Source of the DNA: VBOC01 sp035635475
GTDB lineage: Bacteria > Bacteroidota > Ignavibacteria > UBA10030 > SZUA-254
Reading direction: 5' to 3'
DNA length: 64,000 bases
Assembly: GCA_035635475.1 (NCBI GenBank)
Contig: DASQAZ010000055.1
Span: 1 to 64,000, forward strand
Numbering within the stretch: position 1 is the stretch's first letter; the number at the start of each line of letters is the position of its first letter. Below are positions 38,171 through 46,829 of this stretch, piece by piece. The position numbers were made by a program, and so were the translations under genes. Under the pieces are notes generated by a model. It had not been told where the DNA came from and did no database searches. It was given only the letters and a program-made list of their open reading frames with translations.

Positions 38171-38650
38171 ATGGCACCATCCGCATTAGGCAGTCTCCGC
38201 CACGCCGAGGGTTCCCGGAAGCGCACGAAGCGAATCGCGCGCGGACAGGGCTCGGGGCACGGAGGAACGTCCACCCGCGGCCACAAGGGCGAAGGGGCGC
38301 GCTCCGGCACGCACGACCGGCCCTGGTTTGAAGGCGGACAGATGCCGCTGATCAGGCGGGTCCCGAAATTCGGGTTCCGAAATCCATTCAAGATCAAATT
38401 TCAGATCGTTAATGTCGCAACCCTCGAGAAACTCTCCGAGACAGGAAAGCTCAAGGAGGGAAAGGTGAGCCCGGAAATCCTCTATACAATCGGGAGCGTT
38501 GCGAAGAAGAATGCGCCGGTCAAGATCCTGGGCGACGGCGAGATCAAGGTGACCCTCGAGGTGTCCGCTCATTCCTTCAGCAAGAGTGCGATCCAGAAAA
38601 TTGAGAGCGCCGGCGGCAAGACAATCACCGTCAAGTTCGCCGAAAAATAG
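38171..38650 (+). CDS. rplO: 50S ribosomal protein L15
   Basis: 159 residues. The Gly/Arg-rich N-terminus KRIARGQGSGHGGTSTRGHK and GGQMPLIRRVPKFGFRN are diagnostic; the C-terminal part includes KILGDGEIKVTLEVSAHSFS and KIESAGGKTITVKF. L15 is a late 50S assembly protein that threads into 23S rRNA. It is 3 bp upstream of secY, the conserved spc order. Confidence 0.98.
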   Translation: MAPSALGSLRHAEGSRKRTKRIARGQGSGHGGTSTRGHKGEGARSGTHDRPWFEGGQMPLIRRVPKFGFRNPFKIKFQIVNVATLEKLSETGKLKEGKVSPEILYTIGSVAKKNAPVKILGDGEIKVTLEVSAHSFSKSAIQKIESAGGKTITVKFAEK

Positions 38651-38653
38651 CGC

Positions 38654-39991
38654 ATGGCAAAGTTCAGCGACAGTTTTCGAAATATCTTCAAGATTCAGGA
38701 GCTTCGCCAGCGAATCCTGTTTACGGCCGGCCTGCTGATCGTGGTCCGCTTCGGCGCCCACGTGACAATTCCGGGCGTCGATGCAAAGGTCCTGGCGGAC
38801 GTGATGAGGAACCAGACCTCGAACACGCTCTTCGGGTTGTATGATCTGTTCGTCGGCGGGGCGTTCAGCAATGCGGCAGTCTTTGCGCTGGGGATCATGC
38901 CGTATATCAGCGCGTCTATTATAATCCAGCTCCTCGGAGCGGTGATCCCCTACTTTCAGAAGCTTTCCAAGGAAGGGGAAGAAGGCCGGAAAAAGATCAC
39001 GCAGCTGACGCGGTACGGGACAGTGTTGATTTCGCTGTTGCAGGCCTGGGGTGTCAGCGTGCAGCTCTCGAGCATGTCGCCGGCCGGGACCCCGATCGTC
39101 CCCCCGGGGGTGCAGGGGTTCGGGTTTCACATTTCAACGATGATCATCCTGTCGGCAGGCACGATTTTCATGATGTGGCTGGGCGAACAGATCACCGAAC
39201 GGGGAATCGGCAACGGCATCTCGTTGATCATCTTTATCGGCATCATCGCCCGGTTTCCGCACGCGCTGCTTGATGAATACCAGCTTGTGAGCCAGGGGGC
39301 GCGGAGCCTGATCGTTGAGCTGATTATCATCGCGATGATGGTCGTCATCGTGGCCGGAATCGTGCTGGTCACGCAGGCGACGCGCCGCATCCCGGTCCAA
39401 TACGCCAAGCGCGTCGTGGGCCGCAAGATTTACGGCGGGGTGACACAGTATATTCCCATGCGCGTCAATACCGCGGGGGTCATGCCGATCATCTTTGCCC
39501 AGGCGATCATGTTCATCCCGAACACGATTCTGACTTTTTTCCCCGAGAGCGAGTTCTTGCAGGGAATAGCCGGTTATTTGAATTATACTTCGATCACATA
39601 CTCAGTCGTGTACGGGCTTATGATCATTTTCTTCACGTATTTTTATACGGCTGTCGCCTTTAATCCGAAAGACGTCGCCGAGACGATGCAGAAGCAGGGG
39701 GGCTTCATTCCGGGGATCCGGCCCGGGAGGAACACGTCGGATTTTATCGACAATATTCTTACGAAAATTACGTTGCCCGGCTCCATCTTCCTGGCGATCG
39801 TCGCCATCCTGCCGGCGTTTATGATCCGGATGGGTGTCACGGCGAATTTTGCAAGTTTTTTCGGCGGCACGAGCCTTTTGATCGTCGTCGGCGTCGGCCT
39901 GGATACGTTGCAGCAGATCGAATCGCATTTACTCATGCGGCACTACGACGGATTCATGAAGAGCGGCAAAATCAAGGGCCGGAGAATGTGA
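38654..39991 (+). CDS. secY: Preprotein translocase subunit SecY
   Basis: 445 residues with about ten transmembrane segments, the channel of the Sec translocon in the inner membrane. Conserved parts include GAHVTIPGVDAK, ALGIMPYISASIIIQLL (TM2 region), GEQITERGIGNGISLIIFIG, and the cytoplasmic loop QATRRIPVQYAKRVVG that binds SecA or the ribosome. The C-terminus ends GFMKSGKIKGRRM. It is 3 bp after rplO and is followed by map after 45 bp; adk, often found between them, is absent. Confidence 0.98.
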   Translation: MAKFSDSFRNIFKIQELRQRILFTAGLLIVVRFGAHVTIPGVDAKVLADVMRNQTSNTLFGLYDLFVGGAFSNAAVFALGIMPYISASIIIQLLGAVIPYFQKLSKEGEEGRKKITQLTRYGTVLISLLQAWGVSVQLSSMSPAGTPIVPPGVQGFGFHISTMIILSAGTIFMMWLGEQITERGIGNGISLIIFIGIIARFPHALLDEYQLVSQGARSLIVELIIIAMMVVIVAGIVLVTQATRRIPVQYAKRVVGRKIYGGVTQYIPMRVNTAGVMPIIFAQAIMFIPNTILTFFPESEFLQGIAGYLNYTSITYSVVYGLMIIFFTYFYTAVAFNPKDVAETMQKQGGFIPGIRPGRNTSDFIDNILTKITLPGSIFLAIVAILPAFMIRMGVTANFASFFGGTSLLIVVGVGLDTLQQIESHLLMRHYDGFMKSGKIKGRRM

Positions 39992-40036
39992 CGGCGGAAG
40001 CGCAGGGCGTTGCGGGGTAGGAGGTCAACTGCGGGT

Positions 40037-40801
40037 ATGACGAAGGCGACCATCAAGACACCGCACGAAATAGCGCTGATGCGGGAATGCTGTTCGATTG
40101 TCGCAGAGGTTTTGAGAATCGTCCAGAAGATGATCCAACCCGGGATCACGACCCGGGAACTGGATTCACTGGCGGAGGATTATATTCGATCCAGAAAGGG
40201 GGAGCCAGCGTTCAAGGGGTACGGTACTGAACGGAACAATTTGTTTCCGGCAAGCCTTTGCACCTCCGTTGACGACGAAGTCGTGCACGGGATACCGGGC
40301 GCGCGGGTGCTTCGCGAAGGGGAGATTATCTCGATCGATGTCGGCGTGAAGTTGAATGATTTTTATGGCGATGGAGCATGGACGTATGAGGTCGGAAAAA
40401 TATCCGAAGAGAAACGCAGGCTTCTTCGGGCCGCCGAAGAGTCGCTGTACAAAGGCATCGCCCAGGCCCGTGCGGGGAACCGCGTCCACGATATCTCCGC
40501 GGCCGTGCAGGGACGGGTCGAACGTGAGGGGTATTCAGTCGTAAGGGACCTGGTCGGCCACGGGGTCGGCCGCAATCTCCATGAAGAGCCGGCAGTCCCC
40601 AACTACGGTCAGCCCGGGACGGGCCCGGTGCTGCAAGAAGGCATGACGCTGGCGATCGAGCCGATGGTGAACCTCGGCGATTACCGTGTCCGCGTGGACG
40701 ACGACGGCTGGACAATCAGGACCGCCGACGGCTATCCGTCCGCACACTTCGAGCACACGGTCCTCGTGACCGGCGGCGAACCGGAAATCCTTACGAAGTA
40801 G
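40037..40801 (+). CDS. map: Type I methionine aminopeptidase
   Basis: About 254 residues. It removes the initiator methionine from new proteins. The five metal ligands can be seen: two aspartates (SIDVGVKLNDFYGDGAWT), a histidine in GHGVGRNLHEEP, and glutamates in AIEPMVN and FEHTVLVT. It lacks the N-terminal zinc-finger extension of longer types. I chose ATG 40037; TAGGAGG lies about 12 nt upstream, and a TTG at 40010 would add nine residues. It sits between secY and infA, as in many bacteria. Confidence 0.96.
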   Translation: MTKATIKTPHEIALMRECCSIVAEVLRIVQKMIQPGITTRELDSLAEDYIRSRKGEPAFKGYGTERNNLFPASLCTSVDDEVVHGIPGARVLREGEIISIDVGVKLNDFYGDGAWTYEVGKISEEKRRLLRAAEESLYKGIAQARAGNRVHDISAAVQGRVEREGYSVVRDLVGHGVGRNLHEEPAVPNYGQPGTGPVLQEGMTLAIEPMVNLGDYRVRVDDDGWTIRTADGYPSAHFEHTVLVTGGEPEILTK

Positions 40802-40809
40802 CCCGGTTC

Positions 40810-41028
40810 ATGGCGAAACAGGGACCAATCACGATGGACGGTGTCATCACCGAAACGTTGCCCAATGCGATGTTTCGGGTCCGGCTTGACAATGGTCATG
40901 AAATTCTGGCGGTGATTTCAGGAAAGATGCGGATGCACTACATCAAGATTCTGGTCGGCGATAAGGTGACGGTTGAAATGTCGCCCTACGATCTCAGCAA
41001 GGGCCGGATCACGTACCGGTACAAATAA
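40810..41028 (+). CDS. infA: Translation initiation factor IF-1
   Basis: 72 residues, a single S1/OB-fold domain that binds the 30S A site during initiation. MAKQGPITMDGVITETLPNA, MFRVRLDNGHEILAVISGKM and GDKVTVEMSPYDLSKGRITY cover the whole family profile. The start follows the map stop by 8 bp and rpmJ is 11 bp downstream, the conserved infA-rpmJ-rpsM order. Confidence 0.98.
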   Translation: MAKQGPITMDGVITETLPNAMFRVRLDNGHEILAVISGKMRMHYIKILVGDKVTVEMSPYDLSKGRITYRYK

Positions 41029-41039
41029 GAGGGAACTCC

Positions 41040-41153
41040 ATGAAGGTGCGATCATCGGTAAAACGATTGTGTGAAAACTGCAAGATCATCCGGCGCAAAG
41101 GCGTCGTACGGGTCATTTGTAAGAACCCCAAACACAAGCAGCGTCAGGGATAA
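41040..41153 (+). CDS. rpmJ: 50S ribosomal protein L36
   Basis: 37 residues: MKVRSSVKRLCENCKIIRRK, then VVRVICKNPKHKQRQG. The zinc site is CxxC, C and H (C11, C14, C27, H32), the zinc-binding form. L36 is the smallest 50S protein. GAGGGAA precedes the ATG. It lies between infA and rpsM. Confidence 0.97.
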   Translation: MKVRSSVKRLCENCKIIRRKGVVRVICKNPKHKQRQG

Positions 41154-41175
41154 TCACTCGAAAGGACTGTGAAGC

Positions 41176-41559
41176 GTGGCACGAATCGCTGGAATAGACC
41201 TGCCGAAAACTAAACGAGCCGAGATCGGCTTAACGTACATCTACGGCCTGGGCAGGACCAGTGCCCTCAAGATTCTGGACCGGGCGGGCATTGATCCGGG
41301 CAAGCGGGTGGGCGAACTGAATGATGAAGAGGTCGCCAGGATCCGTTCGATCATCACCTCCGACTTCAAGGTAGAGGGCGCTCTGCGCAGCGAGGTCCAG
41401 ACGAATATCAAGCGGCTCATGGACATCAATTCCTACCGCGGTTTGCGCCATCGCAAAGGGTTGCCCGTCCGGGGCCAGCGGACTCGCACGAATGCCCGCT
41501 CCAGGAAAGGAAAGCGGAAGACAGTTGCAGGGAAGAAGAAGGTACTCGCGAAGAAATAA
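41176..41559 (+). CDS. rpsM: 30S ribosomal protein S13
   Basis: 127 residues, starting with GTG (MARIAGIDLPKTKRAEIGLT). It includes YIYGLGRTSALKILDRAGID, the helix-two-turn-helix region, and the basic tail motif GLRHRKGLPVRGQRTRTNAR. S13 sits at the top of the 30S head and contacts P-site tRNA. AAAGGA lies upstream. It opens the alpha operon part of the cluster. Confidence 0.98.
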   Translation: MARIAGIDLPKTKRAEIGLTYIYGLGRTSALKILDRAGIDPGKRVGELNDEEVARIRSIITSDFKVEGALRSEVQTNIKRLMDINSYRGLRHRKGLPVRGQRTRTNARSRKGKRKTVAGKKKVLAKK

Positions 41560-41579
41560 TCAATCGATCGGACACGATT

Positions 41580-41993
41580 ATGGCAAAACAGTCAACGGCA
41601 CCGGGCCAGCAACCCGTTGTCGCAAAGAAAAAAAAGAAAATTCAAGTCGACGTTACCGGCAAGGCGTACATCAAGGCGACCTTCAATAACGTGATGGTCA
41701 CGATTACCGACGTCTACGGAAACGTGATCAGCTGGTCGTCGGCGGGGAGAAACGGCTTCAAGGGGTCGCGCAAGAATACCCCGTTCGCCGCGCAGGTCAC
41801 CGCTGAAGCGGCGGCGAAGGAGGCCTTCGACCTCGGTTTGCGGAAAGTCGACGTGTACGTCAAGGGGCCGGGCTCTGGACGGGAGGCCGGTATCCGGACG
41901 CTCCAAACGGTGGGCCTGGAAGTCATGAGCATCCGTGATATCACCCCCATTCCACATAACGGATGCAGGGCGCCGAAGCGCCGACGTGTCTAA
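41580..41993 (+). CDS. rpsK: 30S ribosomal protein S11
   Basis: 137 residues. A lysine-rich N-terminal arm (VAKKKKKIQVDVTGKAYIKA) leads into the S11 core: NNVMVTITDVYGNVISWSSA, KGSRKNTPFAAQVTAEAAAK and the end RDITPIPHNGCRAPKRRRV. S11 is on the 30S platform next to the E site. It follows rpsM by 20 bp and precedes rpsD by 11 bp. Confidence 0.98.
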   Translation: MAKQSTAPGQQPVVAKKKKKIQVDVTGKAYIKATFNNVMVTITDVYGNVISWSSAGRNGFKGSRKNTPFAAQVTAEAAAKEAFDLGLRKVDVYVKGPGSGREAGIRTLQTVGLEVMSIRDITPIPHNGCRAPKRRRV

Positions 41994-42004
41994 GAAAGGA
42001 GATC

Positions 42005-42634
42005 ATGGGAAGATATATCGAAGCAAGTTGCCGGTTGTGCAGAAGGGAGCGACAAAAGCTCTTTCTGAAGGGGACGAAATGCTTTACCGAAAAATGCCCT
42101 GTCGAGCGCCGCGGATATCCCCCGGGACAGCACGGTCAAAACCGGCGCCAGAAGATATCGGAATACGGGGTACAACTGCGCGAGAAGCAGAAGATCCGCC
42201 GCATGTACGGCCTGATGGAGGAGCAGTTTCGAAATTATTTTGAAAAGGCGCTCCGGAAAACAGGGCGAACGGGCGAGACGCTCGTGAAGATGCTCGAGTG
42301 CAGGCTGGATAACGTCGTGTACCGGCTCGGTTTCGCGCCCTCAAGGAAAGCGGCGCGGCAGCTCGTCGTTCACCGCCATTTGATGGTGAATGATACCGTC
42401 GTGAACATCCCGTCGTACCTCCTGAAGGCTGGTGACCTTGTCCAAATTCGAGACAAAAGCAAAAAACTCGAGGTCATCCATTCATCAATGAAGCGGATGA
42501 AAGACAGCGCGATGCTCCCGTGGTTGAGTCTTGACAAGGCGGCGATGTCGGGCACATTCCTGAACGTTCCCGAGCGTGCCGACATCCCCTTGAACGCAAA
42601 CGAGCAGCTCATTGTTGAGCTCTATTCCAAGTGA
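42005..42634 (+). CDS. rpsD: 30S ribosomal protein S4, zinc-binding form
   Basis: 209 residues. The N-terminus MGRYIEASCRLCRRERQKLF with C9, C12, C26 and C31-type spacing (CRLC, KCFTEKC) indicates a zinc-binding S4. The S4 RNA-binding domain follows: RLDNVVYRLGFAPSRKAARQ. S4 is a primary assembly protein of the 30S body and represses the alpha operon in E. coli. The frame is open upstream to 41963, but AAAGGAG before ATG 42005 and the family N-terminus fix the start. Confidence 0.97.
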   Translation: MGRYIEASCRLCRRERQKLFLKGTKCFTEKCPVERRGYPPGQHGQNRRQKISEYGVQLREKQKIRRMYGLMEEQFRNYFEKALRKTGRTGETLVKMLECRLDNVVYRLGFAPSRKAARQLVVHRHLMVNDTVVNIPSYLLKAGDLVQIRDKSKKLEVIHSSMKRMKDSAMLPWLSLDKAAMSGTFLNVPERADIPLNANEQLIVELYSK

Positions 42635-42695
42635 CGCCGTCCCGCGGCAGCGGGACGTTGAATTGAGATCAATATGCATTTCTGGAGAACCTGAC

Positions 42696-43685
42696 ATGGT
42701 AGGAACAAATTTTCAGATGCCCGAAAAAGTCCAGCTCGACGAGGCATCGTACTCAAATACATTCGGCCGGTTCATCTTGCAGCCGCTGGAAAAGGGATTC
42801 GGGGTCACGATCGGAAACGCATTCCGCCGTGTCCTTCTATCGTCCCTTCCGGGGACGGCGTTTACAGCCCTGCGCGTTGAAGGCGTCCTGCATGAATTCT
42901 CGACGATCCCCGGGGTGGTCGAGGACGTGGCCGAGATCATCCTAAACCTGAAATCCGTCCGGATGAAGCTTTTGAACAAAAAGCTGAACCGGGTCGTCGT
43001 CGAGTTGAAAGGGGCTAAGGACGTGACGGCCGCGGACATCCAGCGCTCGAATCCCGAGATAGAAATACTCAATCCCGGACAGCACATCGCCACGTTGAAC
43101 AGCGGCGCGGCCTTCGAATTGGAACTCCGGGTCGGACGCGGGAAGGGTTACGTTCCCGCGGAGGAAAACAAGTTGCCGGACCAAACGACGGGTGTGATCA
43201 CGATCGATTCCATCTTCACGCCGATCAAGAATGTCCGCTACTTCGTTGAGACGACGAGGGTCGGGCAGCAGACCGATTACGAAAAACTGATTCTCGAAGT
43301 CGAGACCGACGGCTCCATCGCGCCCGATGACGCACTGGCGCAGGCGGCGAACATACTGAAAGACCATATCCAGCTTTTCTTAAGCTTCGATATTGAGACG
43401 GAGGCCGCCGAAGAGATGCTGGAGAAGGACTCGGAGTTTGCGCGGATCCGGAAGATTCTGCAGATGAACGTCGACGAACTTGAATTGTCCGTCAGGTCTC
43501 ACAATTGCCTGAGGGCGGCCAATATTAAAACTATTGCAGATCTTGTCCGCCGGGGGGAACCGGAGCTGCTGAAATTCCGAAATTTCGGCCGAAAGTCCCT
43601 CGCGGAACTCTCGGAGATCATCGAACAATTCGGGCTCAGCTTTGGGATGGATGTCGAGAAATATCTGCACGATTCCAATAATTAA
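42696..43685 (+). CDS. rpoA: DNA-directed RNA polymerase subunit alpha
   Basis: 329 residues. The N-terminal dimerisation domain has FILQPLEKGFGVTIGNAFRR and VLLSSLPGTAFTALRVEGVL; the C-terminal domain, which binds UP elements and activators, includes VRSHNCLRAANIKTIADLVR and KFRNFGRKSLAELSEIIEQF. Alpha nucleates polymerase assembly. The frame is open upstream to 42612, but ATG 42696 has GGAGA upstream and gives the normal N-terminus. It lies between rpsD and rplQ, the classic alpha operon. Confidence 0.98.
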   Translation: MVGTNFQMPEKVQLDEASYSNTFGRFILQPLEKGFGVTIGNAFRRVLLSSLPGTAFTALRVEGVLHEFSTIPGVVEDVAEIILNLKSVRMKLLNKKLNRVVVELKGAKDVTAADIQRSNPEIEILNPGQHIATLNSGAAFELELRVGRGKGYVPAEENKLPDQTTGVITIDSIFTPIKNVRYFVETTRVGQQTDYEKLILEVETDGSIAPDDALAQAANILKDHIQLFLSFDIETEAAEEMLEKDSEFARIRKILQMNVDELELSVRSHNCLRAANIKTIADLVRRGEPELLKFRNFGRKSLAELSEIIEQFGLSFGMDVEKYLHDSNN

Positions 43686-43697
43686 GGCACGAGGACG

Positions 43698-44171
43698 ATG
43701 CGACACCGCAAATCGGGAAGAAAACTCGGAGTTACCGCAAGCCACCGCAAGGCGATGCTCAATGCGCTTTGCAGCGCGTTGATCCGGCACAAGAAGATTC
43801 AGACCACGACGGCGAAGGCCAAGGAGGCGCGGATGGTTGTTGAGAAGCTCCTCACGCGGGCGAAGAATGCGGTTGCGGCGGAGACCAAGGGAAAGGATAT
43901 CCATGCCCGCCGGCAGGTTGCCCGGATGATCCATGACCGGGACGACGTCCGGGAGCTTTTCACCGAGATCGCGCCGAAAATTGCCTCTCGGCCCGGTGGA
44001 TACACCCGCGTGGTGAAGCTCGGCCGGAGGTTCGGTGACGGCGCAGAAATCGCCGTGCTGGAACTCGTCGATTACAATACCGGAGAAGCGCCCGCGAAAA
44101 AAGCCAAGGCGAAGAAAGAATCCAAAAAGAAGAAGGGGGAAGAGGCCGCTAAAAGCGCCAAGCCCGGGTAA
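43698..44171 (+). CDS. rplQ: 50S ribosomal protein L17 with lysine-rich tail
   Basis: 157 residues. MRHRKSGRKLGVTASHRKAM and SALIRHKKIQTTTAKAKEAR are the L17 signatures; YTRVVKLGRRFGDGAEIAVL closes the core near residue 130. A 25-residue tail rich in K, E and A (KKAKAKKESKKKKGEEAAKS) is longer than in most L17 proteins. It is the last gene of the 31.6-kb block and is followed by an intrinsic terminator 31 bp downstream. Confidence 0.98.
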   Translation: MRHRKSGRKLGVTASHRKAMLNALCSALIRHKKIQTTTAKAKEARMVVEKLLTRAKNAVAAETKGKDIHARRQVARMIHDRDDVRELFTEIAPKIASRPGGYTRVVKLGRRFGDGAEIAVLELVDYNTGEAPAKKAKAKKESKKKKGEEAAKSAKPG

Positions 44172-44202
44172 GCCCCTAGGACGGAGATATACACTGAAAC
44201 GA

Positions 44203-44235
44203 GGGTTCCGGATCACGCGGAGCCCTTTTCTGTTT
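44203..44235 (+). terminator. Intrinsic terminator after rplQ
   Basis: An 8-bp stem with arms 44203-44210 (GGGTTCCG) and 44218-44225 (CGGAGCCC), one G-U pair and a 7-nt loop, is followed at once by TTTTCTGTTT. It ends the rif-str-S10-spc-alpha block just before the leuS promoter. Confidence 0.75.
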
Positions 44236-44256
44236 CTAGGACGGGTTATCGGTTTA

Positions 44257-44285
44257 TTGATTCTCCACGGTGAAATCCGTATTTT
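44257..44285 (+). promoter_or_regulatory. Sigma-70-type promoter for leuS
   Basis: TTGATT (44257-44262) and TATTTT (44280-44285) are separated by 17 nt, directly after the rplQ terminator. The predicted start near 44292 leaves a leader of only about 14 nt before the leuS ATG. Confidence 0.6.
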
Positions 44286-44305
44286 AATTACAAAATTGGG
44301 GTACG

Positions 44306-46825
44306 ATGTATCCATTCAGAGAGATTGAACCCAAGTGGCAGAGAATCTGGGATGAGCGGGGGACCTTTACGGTTCGTGAAAGCGCCTCGAAACAGAAGCT
44401 CTACATCCTCGATATGTTTCCCTACCCTTCCGGGGCGGGACTGCACGTCGGGCACCCCGAAGGATATACTGCGACAGACATCTACTCCCGCTACAAGAGA
44501 ATGAAGGGGTTCAATGTCCTGCATCCGATGGGGTGGGATGCGTTCGGCCTTCCCGCGGAGCGGTATGCGATGCAGACAGGTATCCACCCCAGCATCACGA
44601 CCAAGCAGAATATCGCGACGTTTAAGCGCCAGATCAAAATGCTGGGCCTCTCCTACGACTGGACGCGCGAGATCAATACGACGGACCCCGCCTACTACAA
44701 GTGGACGCAGTGGATTTTTCTCAAGATCTTCAACGCGTGGTATGATCGAAAACTCGACCGGGCGAGGCCGATCTCGGAGCTGCCGGTCCCTCCGGGGCTC
44801 ACCGAATCCGCCCGTGAGGAGTACATTGATAGTCATCGATTTGCCTACAGGGCCGAAATGCCCGTCAACTGGTCGCAAGAACTCGGTACAGTCCTGGCGA
44901 ACGAAGAGGTGGAAGAATGGGTCGAGAAGGGCTATACCGTCGAACGGCGCCTGATGCGCCAGTGGATGCTCCGGATCACTGCTTATGCCGAACGGCTGGA
45001 GCATGACCTGAAGGATCTGGACTGGCCCCCCGGGATCATAGAGATGCAGCGGAACTGGATCGGCCGATCCGAGGGAGTAGAGATCGATTTCAAAATAAAG
45101 GGGCTGGACACGCCTATCAGGGTGTTTACGACGAGACCCGATACGGTATTCGGAGCATCCTACCTGGTTCTTGCTCCGGAGCATCCTATGGTCGATAAAG
45201 TCACAACACGGGAGCAGCAGTCCCTCGTCGAACAATACCGCAAAGTCACAGGTCAAAAGAGCGACCTGGAGCGCACCGCGCTCGAGAAGGAAAAGACAGG
45301 CGTCGTTACGGGCGGGTACGCCATCAATCCTGCCACGAACAAACCTATTCCCATCTGGATTGCCGACTATGTCCTGTCGACGTACGGGACGGGGGCGATC
45401 ATGGCCGTGCCGGGCCATGACGAACGAGACTTCGAATTTGCCCGGAAATATGAACTTCCGATTCTCGAAGTGGTTGCCGGCGGAGACAATTCCAAGGCTG
45501 CCTCCACCGGCGACGGCATCGCTGTGAATTCCGCCAATGCCTCCATCTCCCTGAACGGCCACCCCACATCCGAGGCAAAAAAACTGATCGTGGAATGGCT
45601 CGAACGAAATGGGCTCGGCAAGCGGGCGGTGAATTATAAGCTGCGCGATTGGCTTTTCTCGCGTCAACGGTACTGGGGAGAGCCGTTTCCGCTCATCTAT
45701 CTCGAGGACGGGAGAGTCACGGACCTGCCGGAATCGGAGCTGCCTGTTCTGCTCCCCGGATTACCTTCCTTTCAACCAGGGAAGGGCGGGGAATCGCCGC
45801 TCGCCTCGGTCGAATCCTGGGTCAAGACGACCGACCCGAGAACCGGAAAGCCCGCGCGGCGTGAAACGCATACAATGCCCCAGTGGGCCGGTTCGTGCTG
45901 GTACTACCTGCGGTATCTCGACCCTAAGAACGAGCAAAAGTTTGTTTCGCCGGAGAAGGACCGCTACTGGATGCCGGTCGATCTTTACGTCGGGGGAGCG
46001 GAACACGCCGTTCTGCACCTGCTCTACGCTCGGTTCTGGCACAAGGTTCTCTTCGATCTGGGGTACCTCTCCACCTCCGAGCCTTTCAGAAAACTTGTGA
46101 ATCAGGGGACCATTCTCGGGGAAGACGGGCATAAGATGTCGAAGTCGCTCAATAATGTTGTCAACCCCGACGAGGTCGTCGCCAGCTATGGCGCTGATTC
46201 GCTCCGGCTGTTCGAGATGTTCATGGGTCCCCTCGTCGATTCGAAACCCTGGTCGACTCGCGGCGTCGAGGGAGTCCATCGCTTCCTCAACCGGGTGTGG
46301 CGAATGACCGTCGATGAGGCCGGCGGACTGCACCCTTCGATCCGCGAGGCAGCACTAACCGCCGGGCAGGAAAAGCTGCTCCATCAGACGATCAAGAAGG
46401 TAACCGGGGACATCGAGGGGCTCAATTTCAACACCGCCATCTCGCAGCTGATGATCTTCGTGAATGAGTTCCTCAACGCGGAAGTCAAGCCGCGAAAGGC
46501 AATGGAGAGCTTTGTGCTGCTGGTGGCCCCCTTCGCGCCGCATATCGCGGAAGAACTCTGGGAAAAACTCGGTCACACCGAAACACTTGCCTACGCGGAC
46601 TGGCCGGTCCACGATGCATCCAAGATCGCCGAGGACATGGTGGAGATGGTCATCCAGGTGAACGGCAAGGTGCGATCGAAAATTCCCGTGCCGGTCGACA
46701 CCGACGAGGAGGTTTTGAAAAAAATCGTATTGGAAGACGCAAATGTGAAGCGCCATCTCGACGGGAAGAAAATTGTCAGGATTGTCATTGTGAAGAACAA
46801 GCTGGTCAGCCTGGTGGTGCAGTAA
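44306..46825 (+). CDS. leuS: Leucine--tRNA ligase
   Basis: An 839-residue class I synthetase. The HIGH-type motif is in FPYPSGAGLHVGHPEGYTAT (about 35-54); the KMSKS motif is in DGHKMSKSLNNVV. The CP1 editing domain lies between them, with TTRPDTVFGASYLVLAPEHP and GTGAIMAVPGHDERDFEFA, used to hydrolyse mischarged tRNA-Leu. The short C-terminal domain ends NGKVRSKIPVPVDTDEEV and on. It has its own promoter and may lead the transcript of the following glycan genes, since the next gene begins 4 bp later. Confidence 0.98.
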   Translation: MYPFREIEPKWQRIWDERGTFTVRESASKQKLYILDMFPYPSGAGLHVGHPEGYTATDIYSRYKRMKGFNVLHPMGWDAFGLPAERYAMQTGIHPSITTKQNIATFKRQIKMLGLSYDWTREINTTDPAYYKWTQWIFLKIFNAWYDRKLDRARPISELPVPPGLTESAREEYIDSHRFAYRAEMPVNWSQELGTVLANEEVEEWVEKGYTVERRLMRQWMLRITAYAERLEHDLKDLDWPPGIIEMQRNWIGRSEGVEIDFKIKGLDTPIRVFTTRPDTVFGASYLVLAPEHPMVDKVTTREQQSLVEQYRKVTGQKSDLERTALEKEKTGVVTGGYAINPATNKPIPIWIADYVLSTYGTGAIMAVPGHDERDFEFARKYELPILEVVAGGDNSKAASTGDGIAVNSANASISLNGHPTSEAKKLIVEWLERNGLGKRAVNYKLRDWLFSRQRYWGEPFPLIYLEDGRVTDLPESELPVLLPGLPSFQPGKGGESPLASVESWVKTTDPRTGKPARRETHTMPQWAGSCWYYLRYLDPKNEQKFVSPEKDRYWMPVDLYVGGAEHAVLHLLYARFWHKVLFDLGYLSTSEPFRKLVNQGTILGEDGHKMSKSLNNVVNPDEVVASYGADSLRLFEMFMGPLVDSKPWSTRGVEGVHRFLNRVWRMTVDEAGGLHPSIREAALTAGQEKLLHQTIKKVTGDIEGLNFNTAISQLMIFVNEFLNAEVKPRKAMESFVLLVAPFAPHIAEELWEKLGHTETLAYADWPVHDASKIAEDMVEMVIQVNGKVRSKIPVPVDTDEEVLKKIVLEDANVKRHLDGKKIVRIVIVKNKLVSLVVQ

Positions 46826-46829
46826 CAGG

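Noticed and set aside
44288..45667. Minus-strand open frame opposite leuS (459 codons)
   Set aside because: Shadow of leuS; it would overlap the leuS promoter and shows no conserved motifs.
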